Positions 1 through 7,262 of a stretch of DNA of 14,390 nt are shown one piece after another. The notes beneath the pieces were generated by a model. It was not told where the DNA came from. It did no database searches and worked only from the letters and a program-made list of their open reading frames with translations. The translations under genes and the position numbers were made by a program. The stretch comes from Pseudomonadota bacterium (GTDB lineage: Bacteria; Desulfobacterota; Syntrophia; Syntrophales; UBA5619): assembly GCA_018896355.1 (NCBI GenBank), contig JAHIMW010000215.1, forward strand, positions 1 to 14,390, written 5' to 3'. Within the stretch, counting starts at the first letter, position 1, and each line of letters begins with the position of its first letter.

Positions 1-49
1 CGTTGGTGATCGGATCAAACGAACCGGGATATACCGCGATTTTCTTCAT
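1..49 (-). CDS. coaD: Phosphopantetheine adenylyltransferase, N-terminal fragment (cut by window edge)
   Basis: Only the first 16 codons are present, reading MKKIAVYPGSFDPITN. This is the typical CoaD N-terminus: a nucleotidyltransferase beta strand followed by the GSFDP(I/V)TNGH phosphate-binding motif, of which the final GH falls outside the window. CoaD transfers AMP from ATP to 4'-phosphopantetheine, the penultimate step of coenzyme A synthesis, in the cytoplasm. The ATG lies 9 bases after the rsmD stop, and its Shine-Dalgarno sequence AGGA overlaps that TAG, so the two genes are almost certainly cotranscribed. An rsmD-coaD pair is a very common bacterial arrangement and supports both calls. 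Nothing can be said about the rest of the protein. Confidence 0.9.
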   Translation of the reverse strand, partial: MKKIAVYPGSFDPITN

Positions 50-58
50 AGTTCATTC

Positions 59-610
59 CTATATTTTTTTAAGAAAGGTCAACACCGTGTCACCGTACCG
101 TCTCTGATCCGCCACTATCCATGAATGCACCTGTAATTCTTCAGGTTTTTCTCTCACCGAATGCTGAAGAACGATGGTTCCATTCTCTGTTAGGGCTTTT
201 CTCATATCGGGCCACGCCAGCGTCTCCAGGACCAGACCCTGATCGTACGGCGGATCGGTGAAAATGATATCGAACCGATTCCCCCTTTGAACGAGACGCC
301 CAAGTCCCCTCTCGGCATCCGCGCCAACGACTTCCGCCCTGGCCGCGAAACCGAGTTGAACAAGGCTACTCTCGAGCGCACGGACCAGGCGGATATCCTT
401 TTCCACGAATGTCGCAAAACGCGCCCCCCGGCTCAGCGCCTCCAGACCGACATTCCCGCTGCCGGCAAAGAGGTCGAGGAAGGAAGTTCCCTCGACGGAA
501 TGAAGAATATTAAAAAGAGATTCTTTGACCCGATCGGCGGTAGGCCGGATGCGGCTTCCGGCGGGAAGACGGACCACCCTTCCCTTAAGCTCTCCCCCGA
601 TGATTCTCAT
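59..610 (-). CDS. rsmD: 16S rRNA (guanine966-N2)-methyltransferase RsmD
   Basis: A 183-residue SAM-dependent methyltransferase that modifies G966 of 16S rRNA in the small ribosomal subunit. The N-terminus MRIIGGELKGR, then RPTADRVKESLFNIL (residues 22-36), is the RsmD family signature. Motif I for SAM binding is DLFAGSGNVG (46-55), and the catalytic/target-base motif is FTDPPYDQG (117-125), whose DPPY is typical of N2-guanine and N6-adenine methylases. The length is close to the E. coli protein (198). The ATG overlaps the asd stop codon as ATGA (607-610), so translation is probably coupled to asd. The gene ends 9 bases before coaD. No anomalies are seen. Confidence 0.95.
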   Translation of the reverse strand: MRIIGGELKGRVVRLPAGSRIRPTADRVKESLFNILHSVEGTSFLDLFAGSGNVGLEALSRGARFATFVEKDIRLVRALESSLVQLGFAARAEVVGADAERGLGRLVQRGNRFDIIFTDPPYDQGLVLETLAWPDMRKALTENGTIVLQHSVREKPEELQVHSWIVADQRRYGDTVLTFLKKI

Positions 611-1623
611 AAATATTTACGGATCAAAATCTCAGCAATCTGAACGGCGTTCAACGCAGCGCCCTTCCGGATATTGTCCGCGACAACCCATAGGTTGATG
701 CCGTTCGGAATGGATTCATCTTCCCGGATTCTTCCGACCAGCGTCTCATCACGGCCGGCGGCATCAATCGCGAGCGGATACTGATTCCGCTGCGGGTTGT
801 CGACCACCCGGACGCCCGGCGCCGTCGAAAGGAGACTCCGGACCTCATCCGGGGTAATTTTTTTCTCCGTTTCGATGTTGATGGATTCGGAGTGGGCGAA
901 GAAAACAGGCACCCGGACAGTCGTCGCCGTCACTGCAATCGAAGGGTCGTTCAGGATCTTCTTGGTCTCATGGACCATCTTCATCTCTTCCTTTGTATAA
1001 CCGTTGTCGAGGAATACATCGATATGCGGAAGGCAGTTGAAGGCGATCCGGTGCGGATAAACCTTGACGACCGGTTCCCGGCAGCTCATCAGCGCCTGCG
1101 TCTGGAGGGATAGCTCCTCAATCGCTTTTTTCCCCGTACCGGAAACGGCCTGGTACGTGGAGACCACGATCCGTTTGATCCGAACCGCATCATGGATCGG
1201 TTTCAGCGCAACTACCATTTGAATTGTTGAACAGTTAGGGTTGGCGATGATTCCCCGGTTCTTGTAGAGGGCAATGGCCTCCGGATTCACCTCCGGAACA
1301 ACCAGCGGGATATCGGGCGTCATCCTAAAAGCGCTGGTATTGTCGATAACCACGCATCCGGCCCGCGCGGCTATGGGAGCGAACTTTTCACTGAGGCTGC
1401 CGCCCGCGGAGAAAAGGCCGATCTCGATCCCGGCAAAGGAGATCTCGGTCAGCATCTCCACCGGCACGGATCTCCCCCGGAAGGAGAGCTCTTTCCCGAT
1501 CGACCGCTCCGATGCGAGGAGCGTCAATTTTCCTACCGGAAAGTTACGCTCTTCCAGAATCCTGATCATCTCATTGCCGACGGCACCTGTGGCGCCCACA
1601 ACGGCAACATTATAATTTCTCAT
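607..1623 (-). CDS. asd: Aspartate-semialdehyde dehydrogenase
   Basis: A 338-residue NADPH-dependent enzyme that reduces L-aspartyl-4-phosphate to aspartate semialdehyde, the branch point to lysine/diaminopimelate, threonine and methionine. The Rossmann nucleotide loop is GATGAVG (10-16). The catalytic cysteine is in NPNCSTIQ (Cys131), the glycine-rich segment SGTGKKA follows at 161-167, and R237 and H244 in RVPVFFAHSE are the expected substrate-binding arginine and general-base histidine. The reading frame is open 31 codons further upstream, but that stretch (about 1624-1716) runs through palindromic repeats and is not Asd-like. The ATG at 1623 has an ideal GGAGGA at 1631-1636 with a 7-nt spacer, so this start is chosen. 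The stop overlaps the rsmD start as ATGA. The 156-bp gap to pssA is full of repeats, so asd may be expressed separately or by read-through. Confidence 0.96.
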   Translation of the reverse strand: MRNYNVAVVGATGAVGNEMIRILEERNFPVGKLTLLASERSIGKELSFRGRSVPVEMLTEISFAGIEIGLFSAGGSLSEKFAPIAARAGCVVIDNTSAFRMTPDIPLVVPEVNPEAIALYKNRGIIANPNCSTIQMVVALKPIHDAVRIKRIVVSTYQAVSGTGKKAIEELSLQTQALMSCREPVVKVYPHRIAFNCLPHIDVFLDNGYTKEEMKMVHETKKILNDPSIAVTATTVRVPVFFAHSESINIETEKKITPDEVRSLLSTAPGVRVVDNPQRNQYPLAIDAAGRDETLVGRIREDESIPNGINLWVVADNIRKGAALNAVQIAEILIRKYL

Positions 1624-1643
1624 ACCGTACTCCTCCAAAAATC

Positions 1644-1670
1644 GGGGACATGATGCCTCATCGTGTCCCC
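1644..1670. repeat. 27-nt GGGGACA palindrome, GATG subtype (copy 1)
   Basis: Arms GGGGACA (1644-1650) and TGTCCCC (1664-1670) enclose a T/G mismatch, an inner stem GATG/CATC and a CCT loop. It sits 7 bases upstream of the asd Shine-Dalgarno sequence. On the minus strand the hairpin is followed by GATTTTT, which makes it a weak candidate for a terminator or attenuator between pssA and asd. Confidence 0.85.
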
Positions 1671-1684
1671 GCCCATCCTTTCCT

Positions 1685-1711
1685 GGGGACACCTTGCGGC
1701 AAGATGTCCCC
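1685..1711. repeat. 27-nt GGGGACA palindrome, CTTG subtype (copy 2)
   Basis: Arms GGGGACA (1685-1691) and TGTCCCC (1705-1711), a C/A mismatch, inner stem CTTG/CAAG and a CGG loop. It abuts copy 3 directly, making a fused tandem pair that resembles the mosaic clusters formed by REP elements. It is in the intergenic region between pssA and asd. Confidence 0.88.
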
Positions 1712-1735
1712 AACACGATGCGGCATCATGTCCCC
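1712..1735. repeat. Degenerate GGGGACA palindrome, GATG subtype (copy 3, one arm eroded)
   Basis: The TGTCCCC arm (1729-1735), the inner stem GATG/CATC and a CGG loop are intact. Of the opposite arm only ACA remains (1713-1715) where GGGGACA is expected; the four outer bases appear lost at the junction with copy 2. Its inner sequence matches the copy inside secA closely. Confidence 0.75.
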
Positions 1736-1779
1736 GTTTCCGCGCGAATAACCCCTGGCCCCTTATTGCCCCTACTTTT

Positions 1780-2562
1780 CTACAGCGGATGCTTCGAGCA
1801 TTGCACCTTTCTCGCACGGAATTCAACCAACAACCTGCGGCCAAGCTTGAACAGGGCCCATGCCGGTCCTGAAAGGCTGTATCCGAAAGCCAACGTGAAC
1901 AGCATGATCTCCGGGTAGGCCACAACAGTCACCAGAACAAGCACAATCAGCATGAAGGACATAAACGGTTGTCTGGAGAAGAAATTGAGGTCCTTGAAAC
2001 TGTAGTACTTGATGCTGCTGACCATAAAAAGCGCTATCGCGACCACACCGATCATAATCGACCAGCTTGGGAAACGCCCCTCACCCCCCAGGAAGTAAAA
2101 AAGGATCACTCCCGTCGCCAGAACGGCGGCGCCCCCGGGAATGGGGAGTCCGTTGAAGAACCGGCCGTCGATTACGCCGATCTGGACATTGAATCGTGCC
2201 AGACGGAGGGCCCCGCAAACGACAAAGAGAAACGCAGCCAACCATCCCAGCTTTCCATAAGAGAGAAGCGACCAGTTGTAGAACAGAATAGCCGGCGCCA
2301 CCCCAAAGGTCACCAGATCGCACAGAGAGTCATACTCCGCGCCGAACTTGCTTGTCGTATGGGTCATCCTGGCAATTCGACCGTCCAGGCTGTCCAGAAC
2401 CACCGCGATCAGGATCGCCCACGCCGCGATCTCATACATACCCTTCATGGAGGCAATCGCGGAATAAAACCCGCAGAAAAGATTGGCCGTGGTAAAAAGA
2501 TTCGGGAGGACATAGATCCCCTTTTTCATGCGGTCCTGCCTGAATGACGGATTGTTTCTCAT
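1780..2562 (-). CDS. pssA: CDP-diacylglycerol--serine O-phosphatidyltransferase
   Basis: A 260-residue integral membrane enzyme that condenses CDP-diacylglycerol with L-serine to give phosphatidylserine, the substrate of the Psd encoded immediately upstream. The CDP-alcohol phosphotransferase signature DGxxARx8Gx3Dx3D is complete: D60, G61, A64, R65, G74, D78, D82. The N-terminus KKGIYVLPNLFTTANLFCGF is typical of the small (type II) PssA family, and several hydrophobic segments follow to about residue 235. The ATG at 2562 overlaps the psd stop as ATGA and is preceded by GGAGAG. An internal ATG at 2529, behind AGGA, would start at MKKGIY and cannot be excluded. The gene ends in TAG followed by a repeat-rich spacer. 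Cdh/PgsA relatives share the fold, but the context settles the assignment. Confidence 0.95.
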   Translation of the reverse strand: MRNNPSFRQDRMKKGIYVLPNLFTTANLFCGFYSAIASMKGMYEIAAWAILIAVVLDSLDGRIARMTHTTSKFGAEYDSLCDLVTFGVAPAILFYNWSLLSYGKLGWLAAFLFVVCGALRLARFNVQIGVIDGRFFNGLPIPGGAAVLATGVILFYFLGGEGRFPSWSIMIGVVAIALFMVSSIKYYSFKDLNFFSRQPFMSFMLIVLVLVTVVAYPEIMLFTLAFGYSLSGPAWALFKLGRRLLVEFRARKVQCSKHPL

Positions 2563-3212
2563 GTCAGCTCTCCTATGGGCGTCTCCCCCGCCCGGACCTT
2601 ATCCCCCGTCCGGACAAGAATGGTCGATTCGATCGGCAGAAACACCTCGACCCGTGAACCGAACCGGATAAGACCGAATCGTTCCCCTCTGGTCACCGGC
2701 ATCCCTTCCTTGAGCCAGCAGACAATTCTCCTCGCGATCAATCCCGCGATCTGCACGGTCATCATTTCACGTCCATCCGCCGTACGCAGAAGGACGATGT
2801 TCCGTTCATTGAGCGTCGATGCCTTATCGAGATTGGCCGACAGAAATTTCCCCGCCCGGTAGCGGATGAATATGACCTCGCCCGAAAAGGGGATCCGGTT
2901 GACATGGACATTGAAGATATTCATGAAGATACTGATCTTCTGAAAAGTCCGGCCGGGAAGCTCATCGCTGGTAGTCTCCTCAATCCGGATGATCCTTCCG
3001 TCCGCCGGAGATATGACGAGACGCCCATTTTCCGGTGACGTCCTCTGCGGATTGCGAAAGAACCAGACGACAAAAGCGGTTACACTAAAAAGAACAAGGC
3101 CAACCCCATTGAAGCCGGAAATGAAAGCGATGACCGTTGTCCCCGCAAGCGGGATGATGAAGGGAAGAGCTTCGCCAATAATGTAACTGCTGTGATCGCT
3201 GTCGTTCGGCAA
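2559..3212 (-). CDS. psd: Phosphatidylserine decarboxylase proenzyme (short form)
   Basis: A 217-residue proenzyme that decarboxylates phosphatidylserine to phosphatidylethanolamine. It should self-cleave at the Gly-Ser bond in FGSR (G185-S186), turning the serine into the pyruvoyl cofactor of the small alpha chain. Other family signatures are two hydrophobic segments (about 15-52), WFFRNPQR (50-57), SPADGRI (68-74) and MNIFNVHVNRIP (97-108). The size fits the short Psd form (about 215 residues), not the E. coli-size form (about 320). The frame is open up to a GTG at 3269. I prefer the TTG at 3212 because GGAGG (3221-3225) stands 8 bases before it and because the extra 19 residues do not look Psd-like. 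The gene is followed directly by pssA with an ATGA overlap, so the two enzymes of one pathway are coupled. A promoter lies about 120 bases upstream. Confidence 0.93.
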   Translation of the reverse strand: MPNDSDHSSYIIGEALPFIIPLAGTTVIAFISGFNGVGLVLFSVTAFVVWFFRNPQRTSPENGRLVISPADGRIIRIEETTSDELPGRTFQKISIFMNIFNVHVNRIPFSGEVIFIRYRAGKFLSANLDKASTLNERNIVLLRTADGREMMTVQIAGLIARRIVCWLKEGMPVTRGERFGLIRFGSRVEVFLPIESTILVRTGDKVRAGETPIGELT

Positions 3213-3220
3213 AATGCCCG

Positions 3221-3225
3221 CCTCC
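3221..3225 (-). promoter_or_regulatory. Shine-Dalgarno sequence fixing a TTG start for psd
   Basis: GGAGG on the minus strand, 8 bases before the TTG at 3212-3210. It favours TTG over the GTG at 3269, whose own purine run (AAGGGG) is only 2-3 bases from the codon. Confidence 0.65.
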
Positions 3226-3330
3226 GGTAATCTATGCTGCAAGCCGGCCCTTCCTTCAACCGGTATCACTACCCCTTACGATGCAAGTCCCGTCTAGCGA
3301 AAAAAAATACTTTTCCTATAACCGAGGTAA

Positions 3331-3359
3331 ACGCTACCGTAGTCTGATCAATATGTCAA
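3331..3359 (-). promoter_or_regulatory. Sigma-70-type promoter for psd-pssA
   Basis: On the minus strand a perfect -35 box TTGACA (3354-3359) is followed after exactly 17 bases by TAGCGT (3331-3336), which keeps the three most conserved -10 positions (T, A and final T). It lies in the 221-bp gap between the tsaB stop and the psd TTG start, giving a leader of about 110 bases with an 8-T run in it. This is the best promoter-like sequence in the window. Function is inferred from sequence only. Confidence 0.6.
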
Positions 3360-3419
3360 CCTCTTGTCTATCGAAAAGTAGAGCTGCCCCTCGCCTGTTT
3401 CGCGCCGTCGTTCTCCGCC

Positions 3420-3446
3420 GGGGACACCTTGCGTCAAGGCGTCCCC
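3420..3446. repeat. 27-nt GGGGACA palindrome, CTTG subtype, overlapping the tsaB stop (copy 4)
   Basis: Arms GGGGACA (3420-3426) and CGTCCCC (3440-3446), inner stem CTTG/CAAG and a CGT loop. The tsaB stop codon TGA (3436-3434 on the minus strand) lies inside it, so the repeat supplies the last codons and the stop of that gene. The hairpin is not followed by a T-run on the minus strand, so it is not a classic intrinsic terminator. Confidence 0.85.
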
Positions 3447-4108
3447 GTTGGGCGAAGGTATCTTGGGGAGAAGGTCAGCGGATCCTCGGTGCGCCCGTCT
3501 TGATACCGGTGAAAGCCGATCAGCCCCACAGCCGACGCGTTGAGCCGGCAGCAACGGCAGGGCTGCAGAACGAATCTCCGCACCCCCTCTTCAAAGATCT
3601 GCTTCTGATAGAGAACGGCCGCTTCGCCAACAAAATCAACCTCTTCATCGACCAGTGTCTTTACCAGAAACCCGATATCGGTTAATCGGTCCGGGGCAAC
3701 GGCTTCCGGGAGACCATCCGGACCCGCCCGGTACAGACCCGCATAAACCTGATTCTTCCGGGCATCCAGGAGTGGACAGATCAGTCTCCGGGAGGGGAAG
3801 GCGTTCATGGCCATCGCCTCAAGCGTGGAGACCCCGACGATCGGCTTCCCCGTGGCGAGTGCCAGGCCTTTGATCGTGCTCACCCCGATCCGCACCCCGG
3901 TGAATGAGCCGGGCCCGGTCGTGCAGGCCAGAAGATCGATCCGTTCCGCCGTCAGCCCCGTCAACAAAAAGAGCTTCTCAAGAGCCGGCATCAGAACCTC
4001 GGCGTGGCCTACTCCCGCATCCAGATAGAGCTCTGCGAGAACCTTCTGCTGATCGAGGAAGGCTATCCCTATCGTTCTGGTCGCACACTCAATCGCCAGG
4101 GTGATCAT
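3434..4108 (-). CDS. tsaB: tRNA threonylcarbamoyladenosine biosynthesis protein TsaB
   Basis: A 224-residue member of the ASKHA/Kae1-like family. TsaB is the scaffold partner of TsaD in the complex that places threonylcarbamoyl on A37 of ANN-decoding tRNAs (t6A). It begins MITLAIECATRTIGIAF, the first ASKHA strand-turn motif, and contains the family hallmark TTGPGSFTGVRIG (63-75). GHAEVLMP (34-41) corresponds to the conserved H-S-E region. It lacks the metal-binding HxxxH motif of TsaD, so TsaB is the better call. The ATG is 2 bases after the rseP stop, with a weak GGA before it. The C-terminus PLTFSPRYLRP is the normal family end; the last four residues (TGTP) and the stop come from or adjoin a palindromic repeat, suggesting a repeat landed at the 3' end without harming the core. 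Confidence 0.93.
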   Translation of the reverse strand: MITLAIECATRTIGIAFLDQQKVLAELYLDAGVGHAEVLMPALEKLFLLTGLTAERIDLLACTTGPGSFTGVRIGVSTIKGLALATGKPIVGVSTLEAMAMNAFPSRRLICPLLDARKNQVYAGLYRAGPDGLPEAVAPDRLTDIGFLVKTLVDEEVDFVGEAAVLYQKQIFEEGVRRFVLQPCRCCRLNASAVGLIGFHRYQDGRTEDPLTFSPRYLRPTGTP

Positions 4109-4110
4109 CG

Positions 4111-5211
4111 CTATCCGGTAAATGTACGAATAAAGTCGTTAATAAACTTGATATTCAACCGCTCAATATCCAGCATGAAGACAAAAAACATCAGCAGAAT
4201 CAGCATGGCAAAACCGACCTGCTGGGCCATTTCCCGCCAGCGGAGATTGACCTCGTGACCGGTTAGCGCTTCAATTCCGTAAAACAGGAGATGGCCGCCG
4301 TCCAGTACCGGAATGGGCAGGAGGTTCAGGATCGCCAGGTTGATGCTCAACAGGGCCATGAACAGCAAAAATGGGACGATCCCCTCTTTCACCTGTGCGC
4401 CCGCGATCTGGGCGATGAAGATCGGTCCGCCCATTGTCTTCGGCGAAATGACCCCCTGAAACATCTTGACGATGCTGATCACGGTCAGTTTGCTGATCAT
4501 CCATGTCTGGCGGATGCCTTCCCCGAAGGCCGACAGCGGATTGAGTCTCTGGACGACGGTATGGGGCGATGGGGAGATGCCGACCTTGAAGGATTCCACC
4601 TCTTCCCCAAAAAGATTACGGGTTTTCATCGCTTTGGGCGTCACCGTGATCTCCCGGGGCAAACCGTCCCTCTGCACGGTGATCAAAAGCGGCTTCCCGT
4701 TGCTTTTCGATACGATTTCAGAGATCTCATTCCATTTCGTCACGGACTTTCCGCCAATGGCCGTGATTCGATCCCCTGCCCTGATCCCGGATTCCATCGC
4801 GGCGGAACCGGGATGCGCCATCCCGACTTCGGCCGTCATTACGGGAAGTCCAATCATGTTGACGAGGGTGAAGATCGTCAGCGCCAGCAGGATATTGAAG
4901 ACCGGTCCTGCCGCCACAATGGCGATTCTTTTCCAGACCGTCTGTGTCGTAAAGGACCTTTTTCGATCCTCCTCGGCCAATTCTTCTCCGGGGGATTCCC
5001 CGAGGAGCTTCACATACCCGCCCAGCGGGATCAAAGAGAGAAGATATTCCGTCTCTCCGATCTTTCTGCCGAGGATCCGCGGACCGAAACCGAGGGAAAA
5101 TTTCAGGACTCCGACGCCCGCCCGCTTGGCCATCAGAAAATGGCCAAGCTCATGGGCAAAGATCAGGACACCCAGCAAAACAATCACCGATACGATACTG
5201 ATTCCAATCAA
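4111..5211 (-). CDS. rseP: RIP metalloprotease RseP (site-2 protease)
   Basis: A 366-residue inner-membrane zinc protease that cleaves transmembrane segments, classically the anti-sigma factor RseA in envelope stress signalling. The zinc-binding motif HELGH (H20, E21, H24) lies in the first membrane helix, and the second metal-ligand motif [11 protein letters not shown] is at 296-306 (D304). One PDZ domain spans about 125-195 (hydrophobic start [12 protein letters not shown], then [13 protein letters not shown]), whereas the E. coli protein has two, so this is the single-PDZ type common outside gammaproteobacteria. Other membrane helices lie near 97-120, 280-300 and 332-348. The start is TTG, overlapping the dxr stop as TTGA, with AGAGGA 8 bases upstream inside the dxr codons. 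Its substrate here is unknown, and no sigma or anti-sigma gene is present nearby. Confidence 0.95.
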   Translation of the reverse strand: MIGISIVSVIVLLGVLIFAHELGHFLMAKRAGVGVLKFSLGFGPRILGRKIGETEYLLSLIPLGGYVKLLGESPGEELAEEDRKRSFTTQTVWKRIAIVAAGPVFNILLALTIFTLVNMIGLPVMTAEVGMAHPGSAAMESGIRAGDRITAIGGKSVTKWNEISEIVSKSNGKPLLITVQRDGLPREITVTPKAMKTRNLFGEEVESFKVGISPSPHTVVQRLNPLSAFGEGIRQTWMISKLTVISIVKMFQGVISPKTMGGPIFIAQIAGAQVKEGIVPFLLFMALLSINLAILNLLPIPVLDGGHLLFYGIEALTGHEVNLRWREMAQQVGFAMLILLMFFVFMLDIERLNIKFINDFIRTFTG

Positions 5212-6368
5212 TGTTTTATTCCTCTAATCCTATTTCGGGCCTCTTCCCTTGCCTGTCCGTCCGCAGCAAGGATCTCCTCGAACCGCGGTTCCAACCGAAC
5301 GCGATGCCGGGAAAGGACCTTATCAACCAGATGGCTGATCTCGTTAAAGCCGATCTCTCCGTCGATGAATGCCGTCACAGCGACTTCATTCGCCGCATTA
5401 AGAACGGCCGGCATCGTACCGCCGGTTTCCGCCGCCGCGTACGCCAACCTCAAGGCGGGAAAGCGAACCGGATCGGGTCTTGAAAAAGTGAGTGCGCCCA
5501 CATTCACAAGATCGAGGCCGGCTTCAGCCCGGATCATGCGGCGCGGGTAGGAGAGGGCGTAGGCGATAGGAACCCTCATGTCCGGAATCCCCAACTGGGC
5601 AATCACGCTCCCGTCCCGGTACTCGACCATCGAATGGATGATGCTCTGCGGGTGTATCAGGACATCGATCTTCGACACGGGCAAGCCGAAGAGCCACGAG
5701 GCTTCGATCACCTCCAGCCCCTTGTTCATCATCGTCGCCGAATCAATCGTAATCTTCTTGCCCATGGCCCAGTTGGGGTGTCTCAGGGCCTGTGCCGGTG
5801 TAACCCCCGCCAGCTCTTCTGCAGAGGCATAGAGGAAGGGGCCGCCGGAAGCCGTCAGAACGATCCGGCGGAGATCTTCCCGATTGTGCCCCTGCAGGCA
5901 TTGGAAGATCGCGCTGTGCTCGCTGTCCACCGGAATGATCGCCACCCCTTTTCGGGCGGCGTTGTCGAGAACGATGCCGCCCGCCATCACGAGCGTCTCT
6001 TTGTTGGCCAGAGCGATGTCCCTTCCCGCCTCAATGGCATCCAGGGTCGGGAGCAGGCCGGCCGCTCCGACCAAGGCGGAGACCACCATATCCGTACCTT
6101 CAACCGCAGCCGCTTCCCGATACCCTTCCGGTCCGGAAAGAATCCCGGTGGTCGCCGTACCCAATAGGATCCGGAGGTCGCTCGCATGCGCCTCATCGAT
6201 CACCGAAACCAGACGGGGGCGAAACCGCTCGATCTGCTGCTTCAGCATGGCGATGTTTCGGCCTCCGGCAAGGGCGGTGATTGTAAACTCCCCCGGATGG
6301 GCGCCGACGATGTCCAGTGTGCTGACCCCGATTGAACCGGTGGAGCCGAGGATGGAGATCCTTTTCAT
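5208..6368 (-). CDS. dxr: 1-deoxy-D-xylulose 5-phosphate reductoisomerase
   Basis: A 386-residue cytoplasmic enzyme that rearranges and reduces DXP to 2-C-methyl-D-erythritol 4-phosphate with NADPH, the committed step of the MEP isoprenoid pathway and the target of fosmidomycin. The NADPH loop is [10 protein letters not shown] (8-17). NKETLVMAG (122-130) follows, then metal ligands D148 and E150 in [15 protein letters not shown], the TASGGPF segment, the flexible active-site loop HPNWAMG (197-203) with [19 protein letters not shown], and the third ligand E219. Length is close to E. coli Dxr (398). The frame stays open far upstream over cdsA (to 6761), but the ATG at 6368 overlaps the cdsA stop as ATGA and gives the proper N-terminus. 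Its product route feeds the isoprenoid chain used by UppS two genes upstream. Confidence 0.97.
   Translation of the reverse strand: MKRISILGSTGSIGVSTLDIVGAHPGEFTITALAGGRNIAMLKQQIERFRPRLVSVIDEAHASDLRILLGTATTGILSGPEGYREAAAVEGTDMVVSALVGAAGLLPTLDAIEAGRDIALANKETLVMAGGIVLDNAARKGVAIIPVDSEHSAIFQCLQGHNREDLRRIVLTASGGPFLYASAEELAGVTPAQALRHPNWAMGKKITIDSATMMNKGLEVIEASWLFGLPVSKIDVLIHPQSIIHSMVEYRDGSVIAQLGIPDMRVPIAYALSYPRRMIRAEAGLDLVNVGALTFSRPDPVRFPALRLAYAAAETGGTMPAVLNAANEVAVTAFIDGEIGFNEISHLVDKVLSRHRVRLEPRFEEILAADGQAREEARNRIRGIKH
5220..5225 (-). promoter_or_regulatory. Shine-Dalgarno sequence supporting the rseP TTG start
   Basis: AGAGGA lies within the last codons of dxr and is 8 bases from the TTG at 5211-5209. 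No in-frame ATG or GTG is available at the family's expected N-terminus, so the TTG start is well supported. Confidence 0.7.
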
Positions 6369-7207
6369 CGGATAACAAATTCCTGATAATAGAAGACAAA
6401 CGGCGTAATGAACATCAGGCAATCCAACCGGTCGAGGATACCCCCATGACCGGGAAGGATTACGCCGGAATCCTTGACCCCCGCCGCCCGCTTCAAGGCA
6501 GACTCGGAAAGATCGCCAAGCTGCCCTAACACACTTCCCACCAGTCCGAGAATGGCGGCATGCGTCACCGTCAACGCAGGGAAAAACCATTGTTGGAAAA
6601 GCAGGCACCCGACAACGCTGCCGGCAATCAGACCGATCGTCCCCTCGACTGTCTTTCCGGGACTGACCTCGGGGAGCAGTTTCCGTTTTCCCAGCCGCCG
6701 TCCCACATAGTATGCAACAACATCCCCTGCAAAGGCCAGGACCAGAATGAAGAAAATCCACAGGACGCCCGATTGCGTCCGGCGGATCAGGATGAAGTGG
6801 GACATCAATACGGGGATGTACAATATCCCCAGGAGCGCCCGTCCGGCAGGCGCCATGTCCAATCCCTTTTCCCGGATTCGAAGGAGGTTGAACACCATAA
6901 CCGCCATGACGGAAAAGGCGAGCAGGGCTAAAAGCAGCGTCATATCCCCGGAGACTGCCGTCAGCAGGATCAGCAGCGCGCTCGCCATCGTCACTGTTTT
7001 TTCTGCGGAGAGACCTTTACCGAACGCCATCTGGTTGTATTCGTACATCCCTGCAAGTGAGACCATGATGATCAGAGCGGCAAAGAATTCTCTTCCGCCG
7101 TAAGCAATGATCCCAAACAGGATCGGAACGGCGATCAAAGCCGTGACCCATCTTTTCACGTGAGGAGACATACCTTTTCTCTCAGGCGCGGGCGCCGTCA
7201 ACATCAT
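6365..7207 (-). CDS. cdsA: Phosphatidate cytidylyltransferase
   Basis: A polytopic inner-membrane enzyme (280 residues from this start) that makes CDP-diacylglycerol from phosphatidic acid and CTP, the precursor for PssA encoded further along. The C-terminal signature (S/x)LKRx4KDxGx2LPGHGGxxDRxD is complete between about 238 and 262, and SPGKTVEG (182-189) is a second family motif. Six to eight hydrophobic helices fill residues 17-225. The start is uncertain: tandem ATGs at 7207/7204 have only a weak GGGGA before them, while an ATG at 7171 gives [18 protein letters not shown], closer to the usual family N-terminus, preceded by GAGAG/AAGG. The ATGA overlap with dxr indicates coupling. A GC-rich 7-bp hairpin stands just upstream. 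Confidence 0.93.
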   Translation of the reverse strand: MMLTAPAPERKGMSPHVKRWVTALIAVPILFGIIAYGGREFFAALIIMVSLAGMYEYNQMAFGKGLSAEKTVTMASALLILLTAVSGDMTLLLALLAFSVMAVMVFNLLRIREKGLDMAPAGRALLGILYIPVLMSHFILIRRTQSGVLWIFFILVLAFAGDVVAYYVGRRLGKRKLLPEVSPGKTVEGTIGLIAGSVVGCLLFQQWFFPALTVTHAAILGLVGSVLGQLGDLSESALKRAAGVKDSGVILPGHGGILDRLDCLMFITPFVFYYQEFVIR

Positions 7208-7219
7208 CGATCCCCGGGG

Positions 7220-7244
7220 CCGCCCATATCGGCTACCTGGGCGG
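7220..7244 (-). repeat. GC-rich inverted repeat between uppS and cdsA
   Basis: CCGCCCA (7220-7226) pairs perfectly with TGGGCGG (7238-7244) around an 11-base loop, in the 55-bp uppS-cdsA spacer. There is no T-run after it on the minus strand, so it is not an intrinsic terminator. It could influence cdsA initiation or mRNA processing; no function is shown. Confidence 0.5.
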
Positions 7245-7262
7245 ACGCATGGCGCTCATCTA

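Noticed and set aside
1624..1716. A 31-residue N-terminal extension of Asd
   Set aside because: It is translated from the palindromic repeats and lacks homology to the family. The ATG at 1623 has an ideal ribosome-binding site.
3300..3307. An 8-T run on the minus strand, considered as a terminator after tsaB
   Set aside because: No stable GC-rich stem precedes it, and it lies downstream of the psd promoter, so it would block psd. It is more likely leader sequence.
4988..5001. The small GGGGATTCCCC palindrome within rseP
   Set aside because: It lacks the GGGGACA arms and the inner stem, and fits ordinary coding sequence (GESPGEE).
4291..5550. A 419-codon plus-strand open frame, and a 253-codon one at 4466-5227
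   Set aside because: Both lie antisense to rseP and dxr, whose motifs are unmistakable. Their translations are arginine-, aspartate- or proline-rich without recognisable domains, as expected for shadows in GC-rich DNA.
6369..6761. An N-terminal extension of dxr over cdsA
   Set aside because: The extra 131 residues are Cys/Arg/Gly-rich and read out of frame through cdsA. The ATG at 6368 gives the exact family N-terminus and an ATGA overlap.
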